A stretch of 64,000 nt of DNA from Blastocystis hominis (taxonomy: Eukaryota > Sar > Bigyra > Opalinata > Blastocystidae), in NCBI RefSeq assembly GCF_000151665.1, contig NW_013171815.1:757153-821152 (forward strand), given 5' to 3'. The translations under genes were made by a program, and so were the position numbers. How positions within the stretch are numbered: position 1 is the stretch's first letter; every line of letters starts with the position of its first letter. Under the pieces are notes generated by a model. The model was given only the letters and a program-made list of their open reading frames with translations. It had not been told where the DNA came from and ran no database searches. Of this stretch, positions 55,306 to 64,000 are shown piece after piece.

Positions 55306-57732
55306 CTACAGAAGGGATGACAAGTCCTCCTCGAGGACAGGCGCCGCCAGCTGCTCTTCACTCTCTTCCTTCCCCTTCTTCACTTTTCTACATGTTCCTC
55401 TCTCCGCATCGCCATACTTCTCCTTTCTCTTCTTCTTCTTATCAAACTTCGCCTGCGTCGTGATTTCGTCGCGCTTGACGCCATGCTTCGCAATCTTCTT
55501 CAGTTCGCGTTTGCTACCGCTCATCTCCTCCTTCTCTCCCTCTACTTCGTCTTTTTCAGCTGCAACATCCACTGCGGCACCTCAAACCCGCTAATATTCA
55601 TGACATTCGCGATCGATCGCAGCATCGGCTTGTCTTCCTCCGTAAAAAAAGTAATCGCCTTTCCCTTGCGTCCTGCTCGTCCCGTCCGTCCGATCCGATG
55701 GATATAATCCACTCCACTCTGCATGACATCATCGCCTCGCTCCCACCTGCGGAAAATCGTAATTAACCACGGTATTCAGCCCCAAAAAGTCCAGTCCGCG
55801 GCCCAATAGATCCGTCGCGATCAGCACCCACGTTTCTCCGGTTCGGAACCGATTGATTGCCGCGGTTCTGGCGAGATTTGACAGATCCGAGTGGATCACA
55901 TCCACGTTTACCCCTTTTTCTCAGCCCCGCGGGGATCCTACGGTCATAGGCGAGCTCCGTGTAGAGCTGCCGCGCGCGGTCTTTGCTCTGGACGAAGACG
56001 AGCATCGGCGGTTCGAATCCCTGGGAGAAAAACCGCGGGGAAGGCCTACTTCGCGGAGGAGATTGCGGATGGCGATGAGTTTTCCCTCCTCGTTGCCTAG
56101 AATGAAGCCCTCCCCGCGGGACAACCACAGTAGACGAGGGACTGCTCGACGTCGGAGGTGGTAGTGTTTTTGTGTCCCACGATGACGCGGATTGGGTCGC
56201 GAAGCACGGTCCGCGCGATCGCTTCCACGCCCTGCGGCAGCGTCGCGCTGAATAAAAGACGCTGCAGACGCGGGTTCGAACACGCGGCCATGATCTCGTC
56301 GATCTGTGTGGGAGGGTGGAAACGTGGAAACCTGTTCGATGAAGCCGTCCTCGAAGAGCTTGTCGCCCTCGTCGAGAACGAGGATTTCGGCCTGGGAGAG
56401 ATCGATGATGGAGGCGGAAATGGCGCTGATGAGACGCAGAGGCGTGCTGATGAGACAGTCGATCGACTGCTTGCCTTCCTGGAAAATGGGCCACGTGGAC
56501 TAGGGAGAGTGTGAGTGAATGAATTCAAGAATTAAAGGGAGGTGCAGAGGAGGGTTTTACAACTGTAAGAGAGAGAATGAGAGACAAGGAAGCAATGGAG
56601 AATTCAATTGATCGATCGATTGATTGGTCAAAACCCGATCAAAAATGATTCAACCAATTGATTCGATTGATCGATTCATTCATTCATTCATTCAATTGCT
56701 TCCATTGACTCATTTCATTCATTCAAAACCCGATCAGAACTCATTCATTCATTCATTCAAAACCCGATCACAATTCATTCATTCATTCATTCATTCCATT
56801 CCTTACCTTGGACAGAACCTTCGATTTGATTCCGCTTCGTTCTCCCAATCGCAGCAAATGCCTGTGCACCTGCGCCGCCAACTCCAGCGTCGGCGTCAAA
56901 ATCACCGCGCGGATGTGCTACGATGCACCTCCGTTTCCACCATTCACCTCCGTGCCGTGCGCGTTTCGACGCTGAAGGATCGGGAGCAGATACGCCGCCG
57001 TTTTAACGGAACCTGTCGGGACAATGCCCAAAAATTCGCGGGTCTGGATGATTATGGGAATCGACTGCATCTGAATCGGGGTCGGCTCTTTATATTCTAT
57101 TAAAAAATCAGTGGGATGATATGAGTAACATACCAGAATTCTCGATGTTCTGAAGAATCGTTTCTTTCAGCTTGGACTGGTCACTTCGGAATGGCATGTT
57201 CTCAAAGGTATATATAGGCGCGGGAATGTCACCCCCTGATACAGATATGCGCATGGATTGACGGAATTTGTTCACTCCACTTTCTCTACGACTTTTGAGA
57301 CCAGTGAAGAATATACGCGGAATAGGTGGATTGACTTGCTGAACTAGTGCTCTTCACACTCGAATTGTCTAAAGATGGCCTTCTCTCTAGGAATGAGCCA
57401 ATTCTCACCCAACCAAGAACCTACCCAGTCGATCATGCTTCCAAACGTTGAGCATATTCTTCGACTGACTAACCAATGATCCACCCCTAAACTTGGATAC
57501 TCGCTATCATTACGCTTTAACACGTCATCCGAGGTAGGGATATCAATGGTGGATTTGTGAATTGTTGTCTGCACTTTCTGGTGCTCTATCCAATCACTCC
57601 AGAAGTCGACACCCACTATTCCCCTTAGCTGAGGGATCTTTGTTTTTCTGATTCGTTTCCTTGAAGTGCAATCCGTACCCTAGTAAAAAGAACGAAGCTT
57701 GACTCATTTAAGAAAATGTATAACAAACATGC
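55306..57732 (-). CDS. DEAD-box RNA helicase, DDX52/Rok1 type
   Basis: The core reads [40 protein letters not shown], a motif [28 protein letters not shown] motif II region, [78 protein letters not shown] and [18 protein letters not shown]. The C-terminus [20 protein letters not shown] matches Rok1/DDX52, an 18S rRNA processing factor. Motif I has Val where GSGKT needs Gly. Many short introns are present, several with CCCGCGGG or GTTTCCAC cores. The exon at 57344-57680 ([15 protein letters not shown]) is included as a possible N-terminus but could be a separate gene. Confidence 0.8.
57722..57729 (-). terminator. GU-rich polyadenylation element of the ELMO gene, overlapping a start codon
   Basis: Exact TGTTTGTT on minus, 12 nt after the ELMO stop. 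With the preceding base it reads ATGTTTGTT, so it overlaps a candidate ATG (57730-57728) of the next gene. Confidence 0.75.
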
Positions 57733-57741
57733 AACAACCTC

Positions 57742-58375
57742 TTAGAATACACCTTCACGGATCTCCCTCATCGTCTTTTGCTCGAATTCCTTCAAAATGA
57801 TAGGGAATTGAAGCAAGTTCTCCGGCTTCTTCATCTCATAAAACGCATCAAAACTCGTAAAAACCCGAGAAAACAACTCCTGATAGAAGTACAGCGCTCT
57901 TTCTTCCAGACTCATCTTCGTTCCCTCCACATCCACAGAATAAAACTCGCGATCGACCAAGCGTTTCTCCATCCACTGCAGAATAATTCTACAACGCATT
58001 CATTCGACGCTGCATACGATGATAATTGGATTCCCGTGATTGCCATCGGATATCCGCCCCGCGTTACGTCATTCTGTCTAATCATGACCAACTCTTCTAG
58101 AATCGCACCGAAGGCAATTCAGGGCGTCGCTTGCATGGTGTCGAGCGTAATAAACCAAATTGCTGAGACTTAACACGCCCAATCCACGGAAATCTGTGGC
58201 TGGATCCCGCCCTTGAAAGCCGATTTCGCTCCATTGATCCGAGTCACGCGCTTTCAATGGCTATGAAATAAAACGCAGAGTTTATAAAAAGAGATACAAT
58301 ATTCGGACGCAATAAAGACCACAAATCCATTAAAAGAGCTTCATGATCAGGATTCTGTCGATCGTATCTACTCAT
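57742..58375 (-). CDS. ELMO-domain protein
   Basis: Four exons (introns 38, 31 and 29 nt, all in phase) read MSRYDRQNPDHEALLMDLWS, SDQWSEIGFQGRDPATDFRG, LGVLSLSNLVYYARHHASDA, GGYPMAITGIQLSSIILQWM, ERALYFYQELFSRVFTSFDA and FYEMKKPENLLQFPIILKEF. The GFQG-DP-DFRG-G motif is the ELMO signature. Proteins of about 170-200 residues with only this domain (ELMOD type) act as GAPs for Arf/Arl GTPases. The arginine that follows in active ELMODs sits in the DFRG region here. Confidence 0.92.
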
Positions 58376-58500
58376 GATAAGAAAAAAACAATAATCAATT
58401 GTCAAGTGAGTACTTTTCATTCTTTAATGTATCCGTGATTTTAAGAGCCACGTTGGTTCCCATTAACTGGTGAAAACATTTATCCACGTTATTCTTGAAT

Positions 58501-59093
58501 CTAATCGTTAGTTCTCAACAACCAAATCCACGATTCGTTAAAATAAGAAGCATCGCGATTCACTTCCGCTTCCAACATAAATGACTTTGTAGTATCATTA
58601 ATATTGAAAATTTCGTGTTGACGAAGTGTCTTGCGGGTCTAAAGAACAAAGCGTTTTCATTCATTACCCCTGCAAATCGATCTTCGTGCATAATGCAATC
58701 TAGTATCTTGTCTGTCATCTTCGGAGTATGCTCTCCAGCACACAGAATACGAACCGCTAAGGTCTTGCCTACAACTCAAATACAGCGCGAATCCAAACCT
58801 GTGACCCAAGAGAGCAATGGATTAATCACATAAAGCCAGCAACCATTCCAAATAGCCGAGAAACACGAGATAATCCAATTCACCGATTGAATTATATTGT
58901 CACTCCAAGAGTATCCCTCCGGTATGTAAGCAGACATAAGAAAGAAGAACAGCAATGAGAACTTTGCGTTTGCCAGAATACTCGAATAACCGTACTCTCG
59001 ATACAATTCTCTGTTTAAGAAAATCCTTAGTCCTCTGCAAATCTTGATAGCAATATGAGCGAAGAGGATTCCTATCTGTACTAAGTTCTCCAA
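58501..59093 (-). CDS. Multi-pass membrane protein, possibly RDD-like
   Basis: Three exons (introns 30 and 29 nt) give hydrophobic segments VQIGILFAHIAIKICRGL, FSLLFFFLMSAYIPEGYSW, NWIISCFSAIWNGCWLYVIN, then LLSWVTGKTLAVRILCAGEH and a soluble C-terminus ending WIWLLRTND. The GKTLAVRIL stretch after a membrane segment loosely recalls RDD proteins. No ATG is available at the 5' end in this frame (first codon near 59093 is TTG), so a further upstream exon is likely. That would overlap the divergent trehalose gene starting at 59093. Confidence 0.5.
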
Positions 59094-62000
59094 TGTACTT
59101 ATTTGCTAGAGTGAACTTTCACATCACCGCAAAGCTTGGCTTTGGAGAAAGCATTAAGATCTGTGGCAATATACCGGCTCTTGGAAATAACGCAAATAAA
59201 AATAGTTTGGAATTGGTAACAACTCCCGAAAAGTGCGGTTGCGAGAGTTTTTCTCATGTCCAGATACCCTCTCTGGTACAACGTGGAACCGGTAAAGGTT
59301 CCAAAAGGCAAGGTGCTTCATTTCAACGTCCTGATCTATTGCGGCACGAAAATGATCGTAAATCTTTCACCAACGAGCGTTAGAATTAGAGACAAGAATC
59401 CAAGACCCAACATGCGATCAAGGTGGACAGTAATCGGATCTTACTCGTTTTCCTGTTCTAGAAAGCATAGACATCGTTCACACCCTCGATGAGCCGAGCA
59501 TTCAGCAAGTCCCCAGCATCGCTCTCAGTTCGTTGAGTTGGAGCTCATCCACCACATCACTGCGCCGAAATCAAAATTCATCTTACGTACGCACTCTCTA
59601 TTCAACCCCGCTATTTTTCAGCGCTCTATCAGCGACATCTTCCCCACGACCAATGTCAAGCACTCCCTGCTCCTCGTGTCCCAATTCCTCCCCATCAACC
59701 TCACCCGCCGCTCCGACGGCCATTGGCGCGCCGAATTCGACGAGCTTCGCTTGTTGGCCGGCATCACCTGGAAGTCGTACTACCAAACCTTCAACAGGTA
59801 CGATTCCTTGATCGGGTTTTTACCATCGCAGCCAGGCCCGGTACGTGGGGTGCATCCCGCTGGATATCGAGATCCCGCCGTCGGACCGGCAGGAGGTCGA
59901 GGAAGTTCTCCGCGAACTGAACTGTTTCCCCGTGTTTCTCGACGAGTCCGTGCTGCGCCAGCATTACCACGGTTTTTGCAAGAAGATCTTGTGGCCGGTG
60001 CTGCACAGCAGCGTGAACATGTGGGATTCCCGCGGGGAATTGAGCGTAGGTTCAGCAAGGACAACATCTTCGCGGATCGGCCGCTGATGGACGAGTTGTT
60101 CAACGCGTACTCGCAGGTGAACGACGCGATCGCGCGCGTCGTGATGCAGATGTACAGTTGTTCGGCTCGGATCAAGGATAGTCATAAAGAGGACGAGATC
60201 ATCTGGATCCAGGGCTATCAATTGATGCTCGTGCCGTCTTCCTTGTCGCGGAAACTCAAAACGCCCACGCGGATCGGCATTTTCTTCCACACGCCGTTCC
60301 CCTCCTCGGACATGTTCCGGATTCTGCCGTGTAGCCGTCGGTTATTCTCTCTTTTATCCTGCAGGGCGCGAGAGCTTTCTGCACAGTCTCCTCGCGGTGA
60401 ACCACATCGGTTTCCACCTTTTCGAGTATCTTCGGCACTTCGCGAACACGGTGCGTCGCATGTTCGGCGTGCAGCTCCGCAACGGCGAGCACGGCCACAG
60501 CTACTTCGACTACAACGGCCGCAAGATTCTCGCCTCCTGCGCGTTTATGGGCATCGAATCCAAGGTGGTCTACGAGTCCATGGAGACCGAATCCTACCGC
60601 GCCGAGCGCGCCAAACTCCTCGAGCTCATCGGCTCGCGCCGCGCCGTGGTCTCCATCGCCTACCTCGAGCGGCTCAAAGGCTTCCTCCTGCAGCTGCAGG
60701 CGCTGCAAGCGCTGCTCCTGCAGTTCCCCGCCTACCGGGAGAGCGTCGTGTTCCTCCTCGTGGGTCTGGACGCGCAGGGCTGCAGCGACTTCGAGCAGTC
60801 GCGCGAGGAGGTCCAGGCCATGGTGACCAAGCTCAACGCCATGGTGGATTCCCCGCGGCCCGTCGTGGTCTACCGCGAGGCGCAGTTCCTCACCGCGGCG
60901 GAGCGCGCGGCGTTCTGGTCGGTGGGGTCTATCCTGGCCTGCACGCCGATCCGCGAGGGCATGAACGCGTTCCCGCTGGAGTACACGGCCGCGCACGCGC
61001 ACGACCCCGCGCTGGGGCCCGGACTCATCATCCTCTCCGAGTTCACCGCGCCCGCGCGCGTGCTGAGCGGCGCGCTGTACGTGAACCCGTGGTCCGTCGT
61101 GGACGTGGTGGCCACCTACCGCAAGGCGCTGGAGATGGGGCCGGACGAGCGGCAAGGCCGCTTCGAGAAGATCTCCCACTTCGTGCTGAAGAACCCCACG
61201 AGCACGTGGATCGACAAGATGCTCCGCGACATGTCCAGCATCCCCGTGAGCAAGGAATGCAGCGAGGTCTCCCTCGGCCTCGGCTACTTCCGCCGCGTCA
61301 TCGAGCTCCGCCCCAACTTCCAGCAGCTGCAGCCCAACTCCGTCGGCGACCTCTGGCTCTCCGCGCGGAAAAAGGCGCTCTTTCTGGACTACGGCGGCAC
61401 GCTGGTGGACCAGGACAACTACAAAGGCAGCGAGCGGCTGAACGCCATGCAGGGCCAGGGCTCCTTCCGCTCGCCCTCGCCGACCATCCTGCACGCGCTG
61501 CAGACGCTCTGCGCGAGCCCTGACACCTGGGTGTTCGTGGTGAGCGGACGGTCGCGCGCCGAGATGGAGCAGTCGCTGCGCGCCGTGACGCACCTCGGAC
61601 TCGCCAGCGAGGAGGGCTACTTCTACCGCTTCCCCGACAAGTACGGACGGTGGAAACGTGGAACCTAGAACGTGCTGGACGCGGCTGACGGAGAACCGCG
61701 AGGAGAAGTGGCGCGATGTGGCGCAGGCGCTGATGGAGCGGTTCTGCACGACGACGAACGGGACGTTCGTGGAGCTGAAAGAGAGCGCGGTGCTGTGGCA
61801 GTTCAAGGACGCGGATCCGGTAGATCCCCGCGGGGAGAGTGAGGGGTAGGACTTCGGGCAGATGCAGGCGATGGAGCTGGAGGACGACCTGAAATCGACG
61901 CTGGAGGCGTTCGACGTGGAGGTGCTGAAGGGAAGGGACTACGTGCAGGTGCGGTCGAACGCGGTGAATAAAGGCGTGCTCGTGACGCAGGTGCTCGAGA

Positions 62001-62431
62001 CGCTGCGCAGAAACTATAACGCGGAGGTCGATCTGGTGATCTGTCTCGGCGATGACACCACCGATGAGGCAATGTGGAAACGGGGAAACCGGGTGAGGCG
62101 TAGGTTTGAGGCCGCGACGCAGTATGTCGAGGACAAGGAGGCGGGCGTGAAGAGAGAGGCGGTAGGCGAGGAGAGCGAGTGGGACGTAGGTGACCTGCAC
62201 GGTGGGAAGGAAGCCGTCGAAGGCGCAGTACTATGTGAATGATGTGTCCAAGGTATCCGATATTTTGAGCAACATTAAGAATATCGTGGGTGGTGGGCAT
62301 GCTATGCGATGTAGATCGATCGGACGAACCAAACGCGCGAGGCGGAAGAACTGATGACGGATGAGGGAAGATGGGATAACGACATGGGCGGAGATCCGAG
62401 AGGAAACTCGGACGGAGCTGTTTTCATTTAA
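59093..62431 (+). CDS. Trehalose-6-phosphate synthase/phosphatase with N-terminal CBM20
   Basis: The N-terminal VNFHITAKLGFGESIKICGN then IPALGNNANKN is a CBM20 starch/glycogen-binding domain. The GT20 synthase follows: LLVSQFLPINLTRRSDGHWR, HSSVNMFSKDNIFADRP, IGIFFHTPFPSSDMFRILP, FHLFEYLRHFANTVRRMFGV and ACTPIREGMNAFPLEYTAA. The HAD phosphatase has KKALFLDYGGTLVDQDN, VFVVSGRSRAEMEQSL, KGVLVTQVLETLRRNYNAEV, CLGDDTTDEAMF and TCTVGRKPSKAQYYVNDVS. The first HAD motif reads DYGGT where DxDGT is usual. At least nine introns of 28-46 nt. A last 29-nt intron moves the stop to 62429-62431, in line with the element at 62455. The product is trehalose from UDP-glucose and glucose-6-phosphate. Confidence 0.88.
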
Positions 62432-62454
62432 TCTAATATATATTGTATGTTAAC

Positions 62455-62462
62455 TGTTTGTT
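62455..62462 (+). terminator. GU-rich polyadenylation element of the trehalose gene
   Basis: Exact TGTTTGTT, cleavage about 19 nt after the TAA. Confidence 0.8.
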
Positions 62463-62513
62463 AGAAAATCGGTTCGTCAGAAGGCCACTCGTCTCGTTTT
62501 GATAGAGCCTCAA

Positions 62514-62923
62514 ATGAATAAAGTGGTTCACTACTGTATGCTGTTGATAGTTGCGCTTTTCGTGTTTTCCTCCCAGGCTACAATTTCAACGATTTCATTG
62601 TACTTTTCTTTCATTCGTAGGGTGTAAATCGTAGGTATTTAAAGCGGGAAGCGACCAAAACCCCATTGGTAGCCGTTTTGACTGCTCGCTGTTACATGTA
62701 GTTTTTAATTCCTTGGACCGAGGAGGCAGTCGTAAGAGAGGATTCCTTACTAGGGCTTGGCGGCACTCTATTTGCGTATAAGTGGAAATCGGTGAACCCG
62801 GTAAAGGAGGAACTCAAGACAGATATCGTTAAACACATGTATGACCGTGTTGTGAATGTGAAGCAAACGTACACTCTAAAGGAAATTCAAATCCAAAGAA
62901 AGCAGCCATTGTACAATTGTTTG
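62514..62923 (+). CDS. Small membrane protein, unrecognised
   Basis: Starts MNKVVHYCMLLIVALFVFSS, a signal peptide or anchor. A 35-nt and a 27-nt intron join LKREATKTPLVAFLIPWTEE, DSLLGLGGTLFAYKWKS, VNPVKEELKTDIVKHMYDRV and TYTLKEIQIQRKQPL. The last codon is followed by TA (62922-62923), spacer CAAT and TGTTTGTT, so polyadenylation would supply the final A of TAA. The genomic frame otherwise runs to 62992. Function unknown. Confidence 0.6.
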
Positions 62924-62927
62924 TTTG

Positions 62928-62935
62928 AAACAGGC
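62928..62935 (+). terminator. GU-rich polyadenylation element of the small membrane protein gene
   Basis: Exact TGTTTGTT with four-base spacer CAAT after TA, so TA becomes TAA. Confidence 0.8.
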
Positions 62936-63208
62936 GAAGTGGTGTGTACCCTATTTTACTATTGTACTTTTCCTTATCGTTGTTCGTTTTGAACGATGAG
63001 TGCACAAATTTCGAATTTTGAGTTTCTCACTGTTTGTAAAACCGTGTGCACAATCGATCTGTCTGCATTTTAAGTGTCTCTGTGACAAAAGCAAGTGATT
63101 CAAAATACGCAAGAACTTCGGAATTCCAAAAGTACCGGGATTTAAGTGAAATGACCTAAATATATCTTGGTTGAGTCGTATTCAACTGAATCATACTATC
63201 AACTAAAT

Positions 63209-64000
63209 ATGGTAGGCGAATTTGGTTCGTAATGATTGTATAGCCCCTTCAACTTGACATCCAGGTTCAACTCTCTCTATTTATACGATTTATAGAAACT
63301 ATTAGTGAATCACTCCGAAAGAGTGAAGTGTGTAGACATGCACTCGACAGAGCCCTGGATTCTGACTTCCCTCTTCTCCGGCAAGTTGTATATTTGGAAT
63401 TACAACACGGGAGACGTGGTCCGCCAGTGGGACGTCACCAACACTCCTGTTCGTGCGTGTAAGTTTATTGAGCGAAAGCAGTGGGTGATTGTGGGCTGTG
63501 ATGATCTGAAAATTCGCGTGTACAACTACAATACTGCAGAAAAGGTCGCTTTGCTCCTGCGTTGTCATCTAGGTAACCGAGTTCGATGCGCACTCCGACT
63601 ACATTCGCTGCATCGACGTCCACCCTACGGAGCCTCTGATTCTCTCCGGCGGTGACGACATGATGATCAAGCTGTGGAACTGGGAGCAAAACTGGCGTAA
63701 CGTGCGAGTACCTACTCCTGTACTGATTTCGCTAACCACCAGACATACGAGGGTCATTCCCATTATGTCATGCAAGTGAAGTTCAACCCGAAAGACAGCA
63801 ACACGTTCGCTTCCTGCTCCCTCGACAACACGATCAAGGTCTGGGGCCTCAACACGAGCTCGCCCTACTACACGCTCAACGAGCACAAAGCCGGTGTGAA
63901 CTGTCTCTGCTACTCCCCCGCGGGAGACAAGCCGTATCTCCTCTCCGGCTCGGACGACAAGGTACTCGGTTTCCACGTTTGAGGAGCCTAGACGATCCGC
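63209..64000 (+). CDS. COPB2: Coatomer subunit beta' (COPB2), 5' part, runs off the window
   Basis: A start codon alone forms the first coding exon (63209-63211). After a 32-nt intron comes PLQLDIQ, then a 31-nt intron and [22 protein letters not shown]40 repeats follow: [77 protein letters not shown] and [20 protein letters not shown]. These match the first propeller of beta'-COP nearly motif by motif. It is part of the COPI coat for Golgi-to-ER traffic. The last intron in view is 63962-63991. The rest lies beyond the window. Confidence 0.95.

Noticed and set aside
59538-61523. 661-codon plus-strand frame through the trehalose gene
   Set aside because: It leaves the correct frame after the first TPS exon and then reads out of frame; the real exons with TPS and TPP motifs lie in other frames joined by short introns.
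60256-61806. 516-codon minus-strand frame antisense to TPS/TPP
   Set aside because: Shadow frame; the plus strand has conserved catalytic motifs throughout.
1-64000. Mobile elements, CRISPR arrays or virus-like elements
   Set aside because: No transposase, reverse transcriptase, capsid or integrase motif, no terminal repeats and no spaced direct repeats were found on either strand.

Overview
The window is nuclear DNA of a compact protist genome, almost certainly Blastocystis or a very close stramenopile relative. Genes lie a few tens to a few hundred bases apart and are cut by very short GT-AG introns, mostly 26-46 nt. Many genes are followed by the octamer TGTTTGTT at the position expected for the Blastocystis GU-rich polyadenylation element, four bases after the cleavage site. 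Several reading frames have no usable genomic stop there and appear to get TAA from the poly(A) tail. Every multi-exon model was assembled by hand from splice signals and conserved protein motifs, so exon edges are inferences.

Left part, 1-22 kb, AT-rich: two membrane proteins, alanine aminotransferase, some unrecognised genes, an atypical Rab-like GTPase, a TPR protein, an SDR dehydrogenase, a papain-type cathepsin, ribosomal protein eS6, a PP2C phosphatase, a decaying MORN/leucine-rich gene, nicastrin, the CCR4-NOT subunit NOT3/5 and a tRNA-Leu(AAG).

Middle part, 22-39 kb: a TM9 nonaspanin, a SAM protein, a kinesin-like protein without a P-loop, biotin-protein ligase, a small conserved single-pass protein, a VAP-type MSP protein, an apparent SRR1/BPL_N fusion, a golgin-84-like protein, an MGME1/RecB-like nuclease and two poorly resolved genes.

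Right part, 39-64 kb, GC-rich: a P-protein-type transporter carrying a band-3-like cytosolic domain, folylpolyglutamate synthase, VPS8 (CORVET), NIP7, an acidic protein, Tudor-SN (SND1), Rab7, a DDX52/Rok1 helicase, an ELMO protein, a CBM20-TPS-TPP trehalose enzyme and the start of beta'-COP. Membrane-traffic genes are common (VPS8, Rab7, Rab-like, VAP, golgin, TM9, ELMO, beta'-COP), but eukaryotic gene order gives no reason to read this as a functional cluster.

The strongest unusual signals are: stop codons apparently made by polyadenylation; polyadenylation elements lying inside the first codons of the next gene; a group of very short introns in the GC-rich half that share a CCCGCGGG palindrome or a GTGGAAAC repeat, resembling introner-like elements; and two domain fusions (SRR1 with BPL_N, and a band-3-like domain with a P-protein transporter).
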